From the IMG/VR virus record IMGVR_UViG_3300021090_000096, positions 1 through 26,585 of that record: a DNA stretch of 26,585 nucleotides. One strand, given 5' to 3'. The translations under genes were made by a program, and so were the position numbers. The stretch is from a virus. Every line of letters begins with the position of its first letter. Position 1 is the first letter of the stretch. Under the pieces are notes generated by a model that was not told the DNA's origin, ran no database searches, and saw only the letters and a list, made by a program, of their open reading frames with translations. This document shows, in pieces, positions 16,334 to 22,380 of this stretch.

Positions 16334-16759
16334 TCAGGCCTCGTCCGGCGGGGACTCCGGGGCCATCAGCCACGGGAGCACGGGAAGGTTGTGGCGGCAC
16401 ACCGCGCCGCGCGCGGGGCCGCAGCTGTTCCACGCCTCCACCCCGCCGTAGCGGTACACCGCGAATTCATAGACGAACCGCAGCCAGCGCCAGCGCCACG
16501 GCAGCGACGCGCGAATGTTCGCGGCCAGCTCCTCGTCCGCGAAGTGGCGCCCGTCCTGGGTCATCGCCATCGGCGGGTGCGCGCGCGAACAATAGCGCCA
16601 GTCATGGATGCGGCAGGCCCAGCGGAAATTGAAACGGAACCAGCGGTCCGGTGAATTGGAGCACCCATCATCCTGGAACTCGGCGGGGATTCGTGCGAGC
16701 ACGCGCTGCGCCTGGTCCGGGATGGGCAGCTGGGACGCGCGCTGGGGCTGCGCGGTCAC
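16334..16759 (-). CDS. Phospholipase A2-like small protein (141 aa)
   Basis: The core motif is CRIHDWRYC (Cys49, His52, Asp53, Tyr56, Cys57), preceded by DDGCS (30-34) and followed by FADEELAANI (Asp75). This matches the PLA2 pattern: a catalytic His-Asp pair in a C-x-x-HD-x-x-Y helix, a Ca2+-loop-like DGC segment and a second conserved Asp in the next helix. The rest is Trp/Arg/Tyr-rich helix (WRWRWLRFVYEFAVYRYGG). No signal peptide is present. The start is GTG at 16759, overlapping the upstream stop as GTGA; the longer frame above it reads the other gene out of frame. It is in the packaging operon directly before terL. Whether it acts on lipid is untested; family members can have lost Ca2+-loop residues. 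Confidence 0.68.
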   Translation of the reverse strand: MTAQPQRASQLPIPDQAQRVLARIPAEFQDDGCSNSPDRWFRFNFRWACRIHDWRYCSRAHPPMAMTQDGRHFADEELAANIRASLPWRWRWLRFVYEFAVYRYGGVEAWNSCGPARGAVCRHNLPVLPWLMAPESPPDEA

Positions 16760-17097
16760 GGTTCGACCTTGGAACCCCCGAAGACGCTGCCGGCGTCCAC
16801 GGTGCGCTCCTGAACCACCTGGCCCTCGCCGGTGGGAAGCGGGCCGAGCGCGACGCGCGCGGCCGCGCGATTCTCGGGCCACTGGCTGCGGGAATACTGG
16901 ATCCGCGCCGCGTTCTCCGGGCGCTCGGCCACGTCCTGCGGCATGCTGCGCGCCTCGTCCGCGGTCAGGTAGCTGGGGTCCCACTTCTTGCGCGCGGCCT
17001 CCTCGGCCTTGGCGCGCGCCAGCTGCTCGCCCCGCAGCGGATTTGTGACCGTGCGGGGATAGATGGTGCGTTCGCTGCGCGGGGGCGGACGGTTCAT
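16756..17097 (-). CDS. Unknown protein before the PLA2-like gene (113 aa)
   Basis: The ATG at 17097 has AGGAG five bases upstream, and the stop overlaps the following GTG as GTGA. The protein starts MNRPPPRSERTIYPR, is basic in its first half with a helical ARAKAEEAARKKW stretch at about residues 27-39, and has no hydrophobic segment. It opens the packaging operon after the terminator at 17119-17146, and its leader is that terminator's downstream flank, so either read-through or an unseen promoter must serve it. By place it might be a small terminase subunit, but I see no helix-turn-helix or other support. Confidence 0.7.
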   Translation of the reverse strand: MNRPPPRSERTIYPRTVTNPLRGEQLARAKAEEAARKKWDPSYLTADEARSMPQDVAERPENAARIQYSRSQWPENRAAARVALGPLPTGEGQVVQERTVDAGSVFGGSKVEP

Positions 17098-17118
17098 GCG
17101 TGCTCCTGAACGTGAGAA

Positions 17119-17146
17119 CCCGGGCGAGCCTTGCGGCCCGCCCGGG
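17119..17146 (-). terminator. Strong hairpin terminator after the 117-aa gene
   Basis: A 12-bp stem (arms 17119-17130 and 17135-17146) is closed by a GCAA tetraloop, a stable GNRA loop, in minus-strand RNA. One pair is G-U on the minus strand but would be an A-C mismatch on the plus strand, which supports function in minus-strand RNA. It is followed by TTCTCACGTT, a weak U tract. It lies 45-72 bases after the stop of the 117-aa gene. Confidence 0.75.
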
Positions 17147-17190
17147 GAATGATCACGACGCGATCCGGTGGGCCTGGGAGGCCCCGCGGA

Positions 17191-17544
17191 TTACGCGCCG
17201 AATGCCACCTCGCCCGAAACCGCGAGCGCGGCCTGCGCGACGGCCAGGCGCTTGGCATCGGACGTGCCGCCGTCCAGGTCGCCGATGCGCATGCACAGCT
17301 CGCGCTGGAGCGCGCGCACGCCCGAGATGGCGCCCGACGCGACGAACTGCTGGGCACCCGACAGCGTGCCGCTCACCTGCGCCAGCGCGTTGGCAGCGCG
17401 CTGGAAGAACGCCTGCAAGGTCTCGCTGGCGTGCGTGCCGTTGGCCAGGCCCACCGTGGTGCCGGTGACCGTGACCACCGCGGCCGTGTTCGGGCCCGCG
17501 GCCGTGGAATAATCGAAGAACGGAATGGCGCCGGAAATGCTCAT
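17191..17544 (-). CDS. Unknown Ala-rich protein in its own transcription unit (117 aa)
   Basis: The ATG at 17544 has GAGGAG six bases upstream. The product begins MSISGAIPFFDYSTAAGP, has a Thr/Val-rich strand section (residues 22-34) and then long Ala-rich helices with few charges (40-110). No signal peptide or membrane segment is convincing. It has its own promoter-like element (17582-17597) and a strong terminator (17119-17146), so it seems regulated as a single gene between accessory and packaging operons. Such isolation suggests a product needed at a special time or level, such as a decoration protein or a regulator of late genes. No family was recognised. Confidence 0.75.
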   Translation of the reverse strand: MSISGAIPFFDYSTAAGPNTAAVVTVTGTTVGLANGTHASETLQAFFQRAANALAQVSGTLSGAQQFVASGAISGVRALQRELCMRIGDLDGGTSDAKRLAVAQAALAVSGEVAFGA

Positions 17545-17581
17545 GGGTTTCTCCTCGTGAAGGGTTGAACCGGGGTCAGTT

Positions 17582-17597
17582 ACTGTACCCCGCGGAG
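17582..17597 (-). promoter_or_regulatory. Promoter element with palindrome variant
   Basis: Minus-strand CTCCGCGGGG (one mismatch to the CCCCGCGGGG palindrome) abuts a -10-like TACAGT at 17582-17587. No -35 consensus is visible. The leader to the ATG at 17544 would be about 30 bases and contains the SD. Same architecture as at 12159-12174 and 18571-18586. Confidence 0.55.
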
Positions 17598-17601
17598 TGA
17601 A

Positions 17602-17766
17602 TCAGGCCCGAATGTCGCCCAGCTCCAGGCGCCGCAGCCGGTCCTCATGATCTTCTGACAGCCGCTCCAGGCTTTTCAGCATGGCGTGAACTTGCCCGCC
17701 CCAGTAGCCGAACGCGCCGGCCATGGCGAACATGCCCACCACCTGCGCCAGGTCTGCCCAGTTCAT
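17602..17766 (-). CDS. Small single-TM protein (54 aa)
   Basis: A short gene whose ATG at 17766 overlaps the stop of the Gly/Ser/Ala-rich gene (ATGA), with GAGGAG eight bases upstream. The protein begins MNWADLAQVVGMFAM; residues about 5-28 form a likely transmembrane helix with small residues, and residues 29-52 a charged amphipathic helix (LKSLERLSEDHEDRLRRLE) that could form a coiled coil. A membrane segment plus a charged tail is seen in small phage membrane proteins, including some holin-like or accessory lysis proteins, but also in others. Its promoter-proximal partners are the 104-aa secreted protein and the 160-aa protein. Confidence 0.72.
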   Translation of the reverse strand: MNWADLAQVVGMFAMAGAFGYWGGQVHAMLKSLERLSEDHEDRLRRLELGDIRA

Positions 17767-18245
17767 GCTTCCGGCTCCTCGGCCCCCGGCGGCCGCCCGT
17801 CGGGGCGCGCGCCCATGAACCCGCGCCGGTTCGCCATCTCCTGCGGGGACGTCGAATCAGTCGGGCGCGAGGACTCGCTGCCGCGGCTGTTCTGGTCCGA
17901 CGGCGCCCCGCCCACCGGCGTCAGCCGGCGCGCGCTCACGGGCGCCGCCGCTGCCCCTGGCGAGCCGCGGCCCAAACTGGAGGCGGCCACGCTTTTGACG
18001 CCGCCGCCGGCGCCGGGCGAGCCGCCCGTGGTGCTGTCCACGCCCTGCGCGGCGCTGCGCGCGACGCGCGAGCCGCCCGGATACGCCGCATTCGGCGCGC
18101 CGCCGCGGGCGCCTTTGACGCCGCCGGTGCTGCCGAACGAATTGGGGGCCTGGCCATAGCTGGCGCCCTTGCCGCGCGAGCCGGCCGTGGTGTCCTTGCC
18201 GACGCCCTTGACGCCCGGTCCGCTGCCCTGGTCCATGCTGCCCAT
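17763..18245 (-). CDS. Low-complexity Gly/Ser/Ala-rich protein (160 aa)
   Basis: The ATG at 18245 has AAGGAG six bases upstream, and the stop is coupled to the 54-aa gene (ATGA), which supports it as real. The protein begins MGSMDQGSGPGVKGVGKD and is almost entirely Gly, Ser, Ala, Pro, Arg and Lys. A GVK motif recurs (GPGVKGVG, GGVKGARGG, GGGVKSVAAS), pointing to internal repeats. It is basic and probably disordered, with no hydrophobic segment or enzyme motif. Possible roles include nucleic-acid binding or a flexible virion or linker protein, but none is supported. A plus-strand frame over the same bases has no SD or coupling and is rejected. Confidence 0.68.
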   Translation of the reverse strand: MGSMDQGSGPGVKGVGKDTTAGSRGKGASYGQAPNSFGSTGGVKGARGGAPNAAYPGGSRVARSAAQGVDSTTGGSPGAGGGVKSVAASSLGRGSPGAAAAPVSARRLTPVGGAPSDQNSRGSESSRPTDSTSPQEMANRRGFMGARPDGRPPGAEEPEA

Positions 18246-18246
18246 G

Positions 18247-18561
18247 CTAGGCTCCTTCGCCTTCCATGTGCTCCAGAAAGGAGCACTCTAGGGGGTTGTA
18301 GGTCGGCAGCCCGAACCGGCTGCCCTGAATCACCACCACGTCAATCTCGCCCGCGTGGCACATGGCCATGCACGCCTCCAGCGCCGGCGGCCCATCGGCC
18401 AGGCACCAGCGCACCGTCCCCCGCCCGGCCACGTGCTGGTGGCCAGTTCGGGGAGGCTCCACCGCCGGGGCGTCGGGCACCGGGGTGGCGGATGCGGCGG
18501 AGACTGCGGCCGCCACGGCCAGGACGGCCATGGCGGGCCGCAGCCCGATGCGGGGTTTCAT
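18247..18561 (-). CDS. Secreted or periplasmic Cys-containing protein (104 aa)
   Basis: The N-terminus is a signal peptide: basic MKPR, a hydrophobic core at about residues 11-23 and a SAASA-type cleavage region near residue 25. The mature part has four Cys (53, 64, 68, 93), enough for two disulphides, and a GxSRFGLPTYNPLEC segment. The start ATG at 18561 lies only nine bases after the -10 TATAGT, so the mRNA would be almost leaderless and lacks an SD; in this operon only the first gene does so. No family was recognised. Export suggests action at the host envelope, for example superinfection exclusion or lysis support, which is speculation. Confidence 0.75.
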   Translation of the reverse strand: MKPRIGLRPAMAVLAVAAAVSAASATPVPDAPAVEPPRTGHQHVAGRGTVRWCLADGPPALEACMAMCHAGEIDVVVIQGSRFGLPTYNPLECSFLEHMEGEGA

Positions 18562-18567
18562 TCAGCT

Positions 18568-18586
18568 GATACTATACCCCGCGGGG
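18568..18586 (-). promoter_or_regulatory. Palindrome plus -10 element before the secreted 104-aa gene
   Basis: The minus strand carries CCCCGCGGGGTATAGTATC, identical over 19 bases to the scaffold promoter element. The palindrome is at 18577-18586 and the TATAGT at 18571-18576. The start codon follows the -10 after nine bases, so transcription would begin two or three bases before the ATG. No good -35 is present, which hints at dependence on an activator or on the palindrome-binding factor. Confidence 0.65.
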
Positions 18587-18602
18587 ACGGGGCGGGCGCA
18601 GG

Positions 18603-19103
18603 CTAGGGGCAGGCGGGCGCCGGCGTCGGGCGGAGCACCGGCAGCGGCCCAGGGCGGCCGAACGCGGCCGCGGCACATGCCACGTCCCGGCCCGTGTAGC
18701 GGGTCCCGAACCCGGCCGCGATCCGCGACACCTCGCCCAGCTTCACCAGCCCGTCCCCGTTCAGGTCCGGGGACAGCTGGAACTCGGGCGTGGGATCGGA
18801 CAGCCAGGTGCCGTTCGGCCCGGTGCTCCACACCACCACCCGGAACGGCAGGCACAGGGGCGGGGTCAGCACGATCCGGTAGACGGACTGCCCACCCGGG
18901 AGCCTGGGCAAGCATGCCCGCTCGAAATGGTCGAAATGGTCCAGGGACTCCCAGCACACCTCATGCTCGGTCGCGCGCGGGTCCGCGCAGAACGTGAACA
19001 CCGGCGCCTGGGCGGTCAGGTAGAAGTCCGCGCCGCGGGCGGCCGCGCCCAGGTGGAGCACCACCAGGATCAGGACCACGGCCCAGGTTTCCAGGTGCTT
19101 CAT
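18603..19103 (-). CDS. Secreted protein with EF-hand/dockerin-like Ca2+ loop (166 aa)
   Basis: The start MKHLETWAVVLILVVLHLGA is a clear signal peptide with likely cleavage near residue 24. The mature protein has Cys at 39, 50, 64, 84, 143 and 165. Near its C-terminal end, DLNGDGLVKLGE (113-124) matches the Dx[DN]xDGxxxxxE calcium-binding loop of EF-hands and dockerins, present once. The ATG at 19103 overlaps the upstream stop (ATGA) and has GGAG eight bases upstream; the longer frame above it is a shadow of the previous genes. With the following 104-aa gene it forms a pair of exported proteins. The fold before the loop is beta-rich and unrecognised. A cell-surface or envelope role is inferred. 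Confidence 0.75.
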   Translation of the reverse strand: MKHLETWAVVLILVVLHLGAAARGADFYLTAQAPVFTFCADPRATEHEVCWESLDHFDHFERACLPRLPGGQSVYRIVLTPPLCLPFRVVVWSTGPNGTWLSDPTPEFQLSPDLNGDGLVKLGEVSRIAAGFGTRYTGRDVACAAAAFGRPGPLPVLRPTPAPACP

Positions 19104-19303
19104 AGCGGGAACTCCACGTGGACGCCCAGGGGCGCGCCCGGTTCGGCCGGCTCCAGCAGCTTCACCACCAGCCCGTGTGACACGGCCTTGCGCACCAGGC
19201 GGTCCAGCTCCACCACCGCCTGGCGGATGGCTTCGCGCCGGACGTCCACCGCCTCGGGGTGGAGCCGGCGCCGCGTGCTGTGTCCCAGCTTGCTGGCGGG
19301 CAT
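19100..19303 (-). CDS. Small basic helical protein (67 aa)
   Basis: The ATG overlaps the stop of the 555-aa gene (TGATG), and the stop overlaps the next ATG (ATGA), so it is embedded in a coupled operon. The protein begins MPASKLGHSTRRRLHPE; residues 18-45 form a charged helix (REAIRQAVVELDRLVRKAV), followed by a short beta-like tail (LVVKLLEP, GVHVEFPL). There is no membrane segment. No family was recognised. Confidence 0.68.
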   Translation of the reverse strand: MPASKLGHSTRRRLHPEAVDVRREAIRQAVVELDRLVRKAVSHGLVVKLLEPAEPGAPLGVHVEFPL

Positions 19304-20970
19304 CAGCGCCCCGCCACGTCGCGCAGCTCGTCCACCAGGTCGATGATGGCATCGGCCACCGGCGCGTGCGCGGGGTAGAACGTGTCCACCATGCTGTCCA
19401 GGTCATTCGCGATCCGGTGCAGCGTGCCCCGATTGTCGGGCTGGTTCTCCAGCTCGCGCACGATCTTCTCCAGTGCCTGGCACCCGGGCCCGCTCAGGAA
19501 CCGCAGCGCGTTCCCGAGGTTTTCCGCGAGCCGGCGCGCGCCGAGCGGTACGGCGCCGGGGCTGGTCTGCGCCTTGATGGCCTCCACGTTCCCCGCGATG
19601 CTGTCCAGCTTCACCGCCAGGTCCTGGGGCGTAGGGCGCACGGATTCGACGGACAGCAGCGGGAACCTGTCCAGGGCCATGTCGCGCAGCGCGCGCTCCA
19701 CCCGCGCCTCCTTGCCCGCGTCCGTGTAGAGCCCGGCGCCCATGATGCTGCCCACCGGCTTCAGGTGGCGCAGCCGGGCCGTCCGCTCCAGCTCGTTCTC
19801 CGCGATCGTATGCGCGACGCGCGCCTGGTCCCGCTCGCGGCGCAGCTCGTCCCGCTCCGTCATGGCCTGGCTGCGGCCCTCGGCCATCTCGCGCAGCTCC
19901 TTGCGGTAGTGGTCCCGGGCCGCCACGGCGTGGTCCCGCGCCTGCTCCAGCTCCTTGATCCGGGAGCTTTCCCCGGCCTGGTAGTCCCGGATGGACTCGG
20001 CCTGGGTCTTCAGCTGCCCGGCCATGCGATGGATTTCCACCGCCGCGAGCATGCCCCAGCCGCCATCCCTGAAACCAGCGCGCTGGTTCAGGAACTGGGG
20101 CCGCACCTTGGACAGCGCCGCCAGCACCGCCTGCCACCAGACGGCGCAGGTGATCGCCGCGTCCGCGTGTTCCGGCTTGCTGTAGTAGGCCCGGGGATTC
20201 GTGCGTGCTTCTTCGGCGCCCATCATGGTGTGATCCTTTGCGGTGTAGGGTTTGAGGTTGCAGCCGTATCGCTCGGCAAACGTCGCGGCCTTCCACGCGT
20301 CGCGCCGTCCGGCATCGTCCATGATCTTCTTGGCGTGCAGGATCTTCTCCACGGTCAGCACGCCCGCGCTGCTCCCGCGCATGACCACGCCGCAGCTGTG
20401 ATCCCCATTCGGGGATGCGGGATCCACCGCCATCACGCGGCGCTCCACCTCGGCCAGGTCCGTGGTCACCTGGAACGTCCACTCCATCGTCGCCGGCGCC
20501 GGCGCCGGCGGCCCGTGGTGCTTCCGGTGCTCGGCCAGGATCGGCTTGAAGAACTCGGGCCCGTGCCCCGCGAGGCTGGCGCCGCGCTCGGCCTGCCGGT
20601 AGAAGTCTTCGCCCAGGCCCTTGCTGTGGCCGCTGGCCACCGTCACGGTGCAGCCCGGGACGCCTTGCGGGCAGGGCCACGGCTCGCGGCCCAGCTCCAC
20701 GGATCGGCGCCCCGCAGCCTCCAGCGCGCTCTCCCCCGGCAGCTGGTTCAGGGGGATGCCGGCGGCCAGGAAATCCGCGTAGGCCTTGCATTGGTACTCG
20801 CGCAGCAGCTTCAGGAACTCGGGCGGAGGGTTGCCATGCCCGCGGCGCACGGTGCAGTCCGCCGGGATGAACGATGCGAGCCGGCGCAGCTCCTGATGGA
20901 ACTCACGCCCGCGCGTGAACGCCGCGCGAATGAACGGCCAGGCGAGCCGCAGCTGTGTCCACCACGTCAT
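19303..20970 (-). CDS. Unknown 555-aa protein with coiled coil and possible RNase H-like core
   Basis: The ATG at 20970 overlaps the stop of the two-TM gene (ATGA); a longer frame to 21075 reads out-of-frame codons of that gene. An N-terminal amphipathic Trp/Arg segment (1-30) could lie on a membrane. A Cys-bearing middle (PCPQGVPGC, 99-107) is followed by a strand-rich region MAVDPASPNGDHSCGVVMRG (180-199) and GVLTVEKIL, and then PEHADAAITCAVWW (266-279). This spacing of Asp183 and Asp270 is loosely like RNase H/RuvC-fold nucleases, but no middle acidic residue is certain. Residues about 318-400 are a long coiled coil, and the C-terminus is helical. No function is assigned; it is the largest accessory gene in the window. 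Confidence 0.75.
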   Translation of the reverse strand: MTWWTQLRLAWPFIRAAFTRGREFHQELRRLASFIPADCTVRRGHGNPPPEFLKLLREYQCKAYADFLAAGIPLNQLPGESALEAAGRRSVELGREPWPCPQGVPGCTVTVASGHSKGLGEDFYRQAERGASLAGHGPEFFKPILAEHRKHHGPPAPAPATMEWTFQVTTDLAEVERRVMAVDPASPNGDHSCGVVMRGSSAGVLTVEKILHAKKIMDDAGRRDAWKAATFAERYGCNLKPYTAKDHTMMGAEEARTNPRAYYSKPEHADAAITCAVWWQAVLAALSKVRPQFLNQRAGFRDGGWGMLAAVEIHRMAGQLKTQAESIRDYQAGESSRIKELEQARDHAVAARDHYRKELREMAEGRSQAMTERDELRRERDQARVAHTIAENELERTARLRHLKPVGSIMGAGLYTDAGKEARVERALRDMALDRFPLLSVESVRPTPQDLAVKLDSIAGNVEAIKAQTSPGAVPLGARRLAENLGNALRFLSGPGCQALEKIVRELENQPDNRGTLHRIANDLDSMVDTFYPAHAPVADAIIDLVDELRDVAGR

Positions 20971-21218
20971 TTCAGGAGCACCGCGCGGCGGATCAGCCGG
21001 CCCAGGCGGAACGCGGACCAGCCGATACACAGCACCACGCCATAGACCAGCGCGAGCGGCACCAGCACCGGCCACAGCAGGCTGAACCCGCCCAGGAACC
21101 CCACGTCCTTTTCATCCGGGTCCGCGTCCACGTCGTCCAGGGCCGCGGCGAAAGCCGCCGTCAGGATTGCCCCAAGGAGGTAGACCAGGAGGTAGGCCAG
21201 CACGGTGGGCCAGGTCAT
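20967..21218 (-). CDS. Two-TM small membrane protein, holin-like shape (83 aa)
   Basis: The ATG at 21218 overlaps the upstream stop (TGATG), with GAGGAG five bases before it. The product begins MTWPTVLAYLLVYLLGAILT. TM1 covers about residues 4-26, an acidic loop follows (DDVDADPDEKD), TM2 covers about 44-66, and the tail is basic (FRLGRLIRR). Two membrane helices in about 80 residues with a basic C-terminus fit class II holins, but no endolysin is nearby, so this is only one option. Other small phage membrane proteins look alike. Confidence 0.72.
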   Translation of the reverse strand: MTWPTVLAYLLVYLLGAILTAAFAAALDDVDADPDEKDVGFLGGFSLLWPVLVPLALVYGVVLCIGWSAFRLGRLIRRAVLLK

Positions 21219-21532
21219 CAGAACTCCTCGGGCCAGCACGCAGCCATGCCAGCGCGCGGCATCTTCGGCATGGTGAAGAACTCCAGGTGTTTCCCCGGCG
21301 CATCCGCGAAGGAGTGGGGGCACACCGCCGCGAACACCTTGCGCTCCTCATACACCACGGGGTGACGCTTCAGGAACCATGCCGGCGCCCAGCGCGCTTT
21401 GACGGCCTCGCGCCAGTCCGCCGGATAGCGCACCGTTTGCTCGCCCAGGGTGAGCACGTAGCGGCGGAGCTTCACCGCCCAGGCGCGCGCCAGGTGATCA
21501 TAGTAGCCGTCCACCTCCGCGCCGCGCAGCAC
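21218..21532 (-). CDS. Unknown protein, probably the 3' part of a split gene (104 aa from GTG)
   Basis: The frame codes plausible protein from EVDGYYDHLARAWAVKLRRY to GMAACWPEEF; the part above the GTG at 21532 is an Arg/Ser/Trp-rich shadow. That GTG has no well-spaced SD (GAGGAG is 13 bases away). Directly at the junction with the upstream gene lies a 10-bp tandem duplication (21524-21543). Removing one copy fuses both frames into one protein of about 160 residues. It may therefore be the distal half of a frameshifted gene, or be translated after slippage. The protein is soluble and Trp/Arg/Tyr-rich; no family was recognised. Its stop is coupled to the two-TM gene. Confidence 0.6.
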   Translation of the reverse strand: MLRGAEVDGYYDHLARAWAVKLRRYVLTLGEQTVRYPADWREAVKARWAPAWFLKRHPVVYEERKVFAAVCPHSFADAPGKHLEFFTMPKMPRAGMAACWPEEF

Positions 21533-21671
21533 CGCGCAGCACCGGCTCCTCGCTGACCAGGGACGCGATGGCCACCTGGAGCTTCGACAGCACGGTGTGC
21601 TCCACGGCCACCCGTTGCGTGGTGCCCATCTGGTCACCCAGGTCCATCATCTCGCGGGGCATTCGTTTCAT
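21498..21671 (-). CDS. Unknown protein, probably the 5' part of a split gene (57 aa)
   Basis: The ATG at 21671 (MKRMPREMMDLGDQMGTTQR) lies eight bases after the -10 of a promoter-like TTGACA/TAGGAT, so the mRNA would be nearly leaderless. Residues 20-45 form a helix (VAVEHTVLSKLQVAIASLVSE). After EEPVLRG the frame degrades to a low-complexity ARRGGGRLL tail before TGA, exactly past the 10-bp duplication at 21524-21543. That abrupt change supports a frameshift in the gene. It could also be a genuine short protein, or a programmed slip could join the two frames. Confidence 0.6.
   Translation of the reverse strand: MKRMPREMMDLGDQMGTTQRVAVEHTVLSKLQVAIASLVSEEPVLRGAARRGGGRLL
21524..21543 (-). repeat. 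10-bp tandem duplication at a frame junction
   Basis: Two exact adjacent copies of GGTGCTGCGC (minus strand), at 21524-21533 and 21534-21543. Ten bases shift the frame by one, and deleting one copy fuses the 57-aa and 104-aa frames through the shared VLRGA codons. Confidence 0.9.
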
Positions 21672-21679
21672 GGGGGCGC

Positions 21680-21709
21680 ATCCTATCGCGGGCACCGGCT
21701 CGCTGTCAA
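21680..21709 (-). promoter_or_regulatory. Consensus-like promoter for the 57/104-aa genes
   Basis: Minus-strand TTGACA (21704-21709) is a perfect -35 hexamer, 18 bases from TAGGAT (21680-21685), a four-of-six -10. The start codon follows eight bases later, so the transcript would start one or two bases before the ATG. It lies downstream of the terminator at 21747-21780, so it begins a new unit. Unlike the other elements it lacks the CCCCGCGGGG palindrome. Confidence 0.6.
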
Positions 21710-21746
21710 GTAGGTGGCCGCGGGTTCGGGGTGGGTGACGGGGAAC

Positions 21747-21780
21747 CTGCGGCCAGGCCTGGACGGCGGCCTGGCCGCAG
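21747..21780 (-). terminator. Strong hairpin terminator after the 66-aa gene
   Basis: A perfect 13-bp stem (21747-21759 and 21768-21780) with an 8-base loop, 12 bases after the 66-aa stop codon. It is followed on the minus strand by GTTCCCCGTC, without a clear U run. It separates the leader-repeat genes from the next promoter. Confidence 0.75.
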
Positions 21781-21792
21781 AGCCCGCGGGGG

Positions 21793-21993
21793 TTACAGCT
21801 TGGCCAGGGCCCGCAGCTCAATGCGCTCGGCCTGTTCCCGGATCAGGCGCAGCGCGCGCTGGTTCGGGCCCTCGGTGGTCTCGGGCGCCGCGAGGCGGGC
21901 CATGCGGATGGCGCACTCCCAGGAGGCGCCGCGCTCGCGAGCCGCGCGGAACGTGGCCAGGCGCTTGGCGTAGACGGTGGTTTCGGTCTTCAT
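21793..21993 (-). CDS. Unknown helical protein (66 aa)
   Basis: The ATG at 21993 has AAGGAG six bases upstream; an ATG six codons earlier (22011) is possible and would add MAKEST. The product begins MKTETTVYAKRLATFRAARE and is an all-helical, basic protein ending EQAERIELRALAKL; short helices such as ASWECAIRMARLAA could form a helix-turn-helix-like unit, which is unproved. The leader carries the 18-base repeat and the GCGAAGGAG-type SD region that also precede the 92-aa gene, so both genes may be co-regulated. A terminator follows. Confidence 0.7.
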   Translation of the reverse strand: MKTETTVYAKRLATFRAARERGASWECAIRMARLAAPETTEGPNQRALRLIREQAERIELRALAKL

Positions 21994-22038
21994 CGTGGAC
22001 TCCTTCGCCATTGTTCTAGCTTCTTCCGCCAGTCCTCG

Positions 22039-22056
22039 CCAGAACTTTAGCCCTTT
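22039..22056 (-). repeat. 18-bp direct repeat, copy 1 (before the 66-aa gene)
   Basis: Minus-strand AAAGGGCTAAAGTTCTGG, 45 bases upstream of the ATG at 21993. Its first base overlaps the stop codon of the preceding gene. Exact copy at 22381-22398. It includes TAAAGT, a possible -10, but no -35 is shared by both copies. Confidence 0.85.
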
Positions 22057-22334
22057 CAGACCAGCCGGGGGTCCGTCATCCAGCCATGAACCACCGCGGG
22101 GCCCATGCCCTCCGCCTCCAGGAACTCCACCCGGCAGCGGATGCCGAACGTGCCCAGGCGCGACGTGCGGCGCAGCTTGCCCGTCAGCGTCACGCTGGCG
22201 ACGGGGTAGCGCGCGAGCCGCCCCACCATGACCAGGCCCAGGCCCAGGCCCAGGTCCGCGTCCTGCTCCAGCAGCCCGCCGATCTCCCAGCTGTCCGGGA
22301 TCACATAGCCCGTCGTCACCGTCTCCTTCGCCAT
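22056..22334 (-). CDS. Unknown protein (92 aa)
   Basis: The ATG at 22334 has AAGGAG six bases upstream (an ATG at 22355 is a weaker alternative). The product begins MAKETVTTGYVIPDSWEIGG, has a Leu/Gly run DLGLGLGLV at about residues 28-36 encoded by a GGCCTG-type short repeat, then a strand-rich remainder with charged segments (TGKLRRTSRLGTFGIRCRVEFLE). No signal peptide, membrane helix or catalytic motif is evident. It is the first gene after the large regulatory region, so it is likely to be controlled by it. Confidence 0.72.
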   Translation of the reverse strand: MAKETVTTGYVIPDSWEIGGLLEQDADLGLGLGLVMVGRLARYPVASVTLTGKLRRTSRLGTFGIRCRVEFLEAEGMGPAVVHGWMTDPRLV

Positions 22335-22380
22335 CGTGGTCTCCTTCGCGTCCATGCCCAGACGTATCGGGTGGGCCGTT

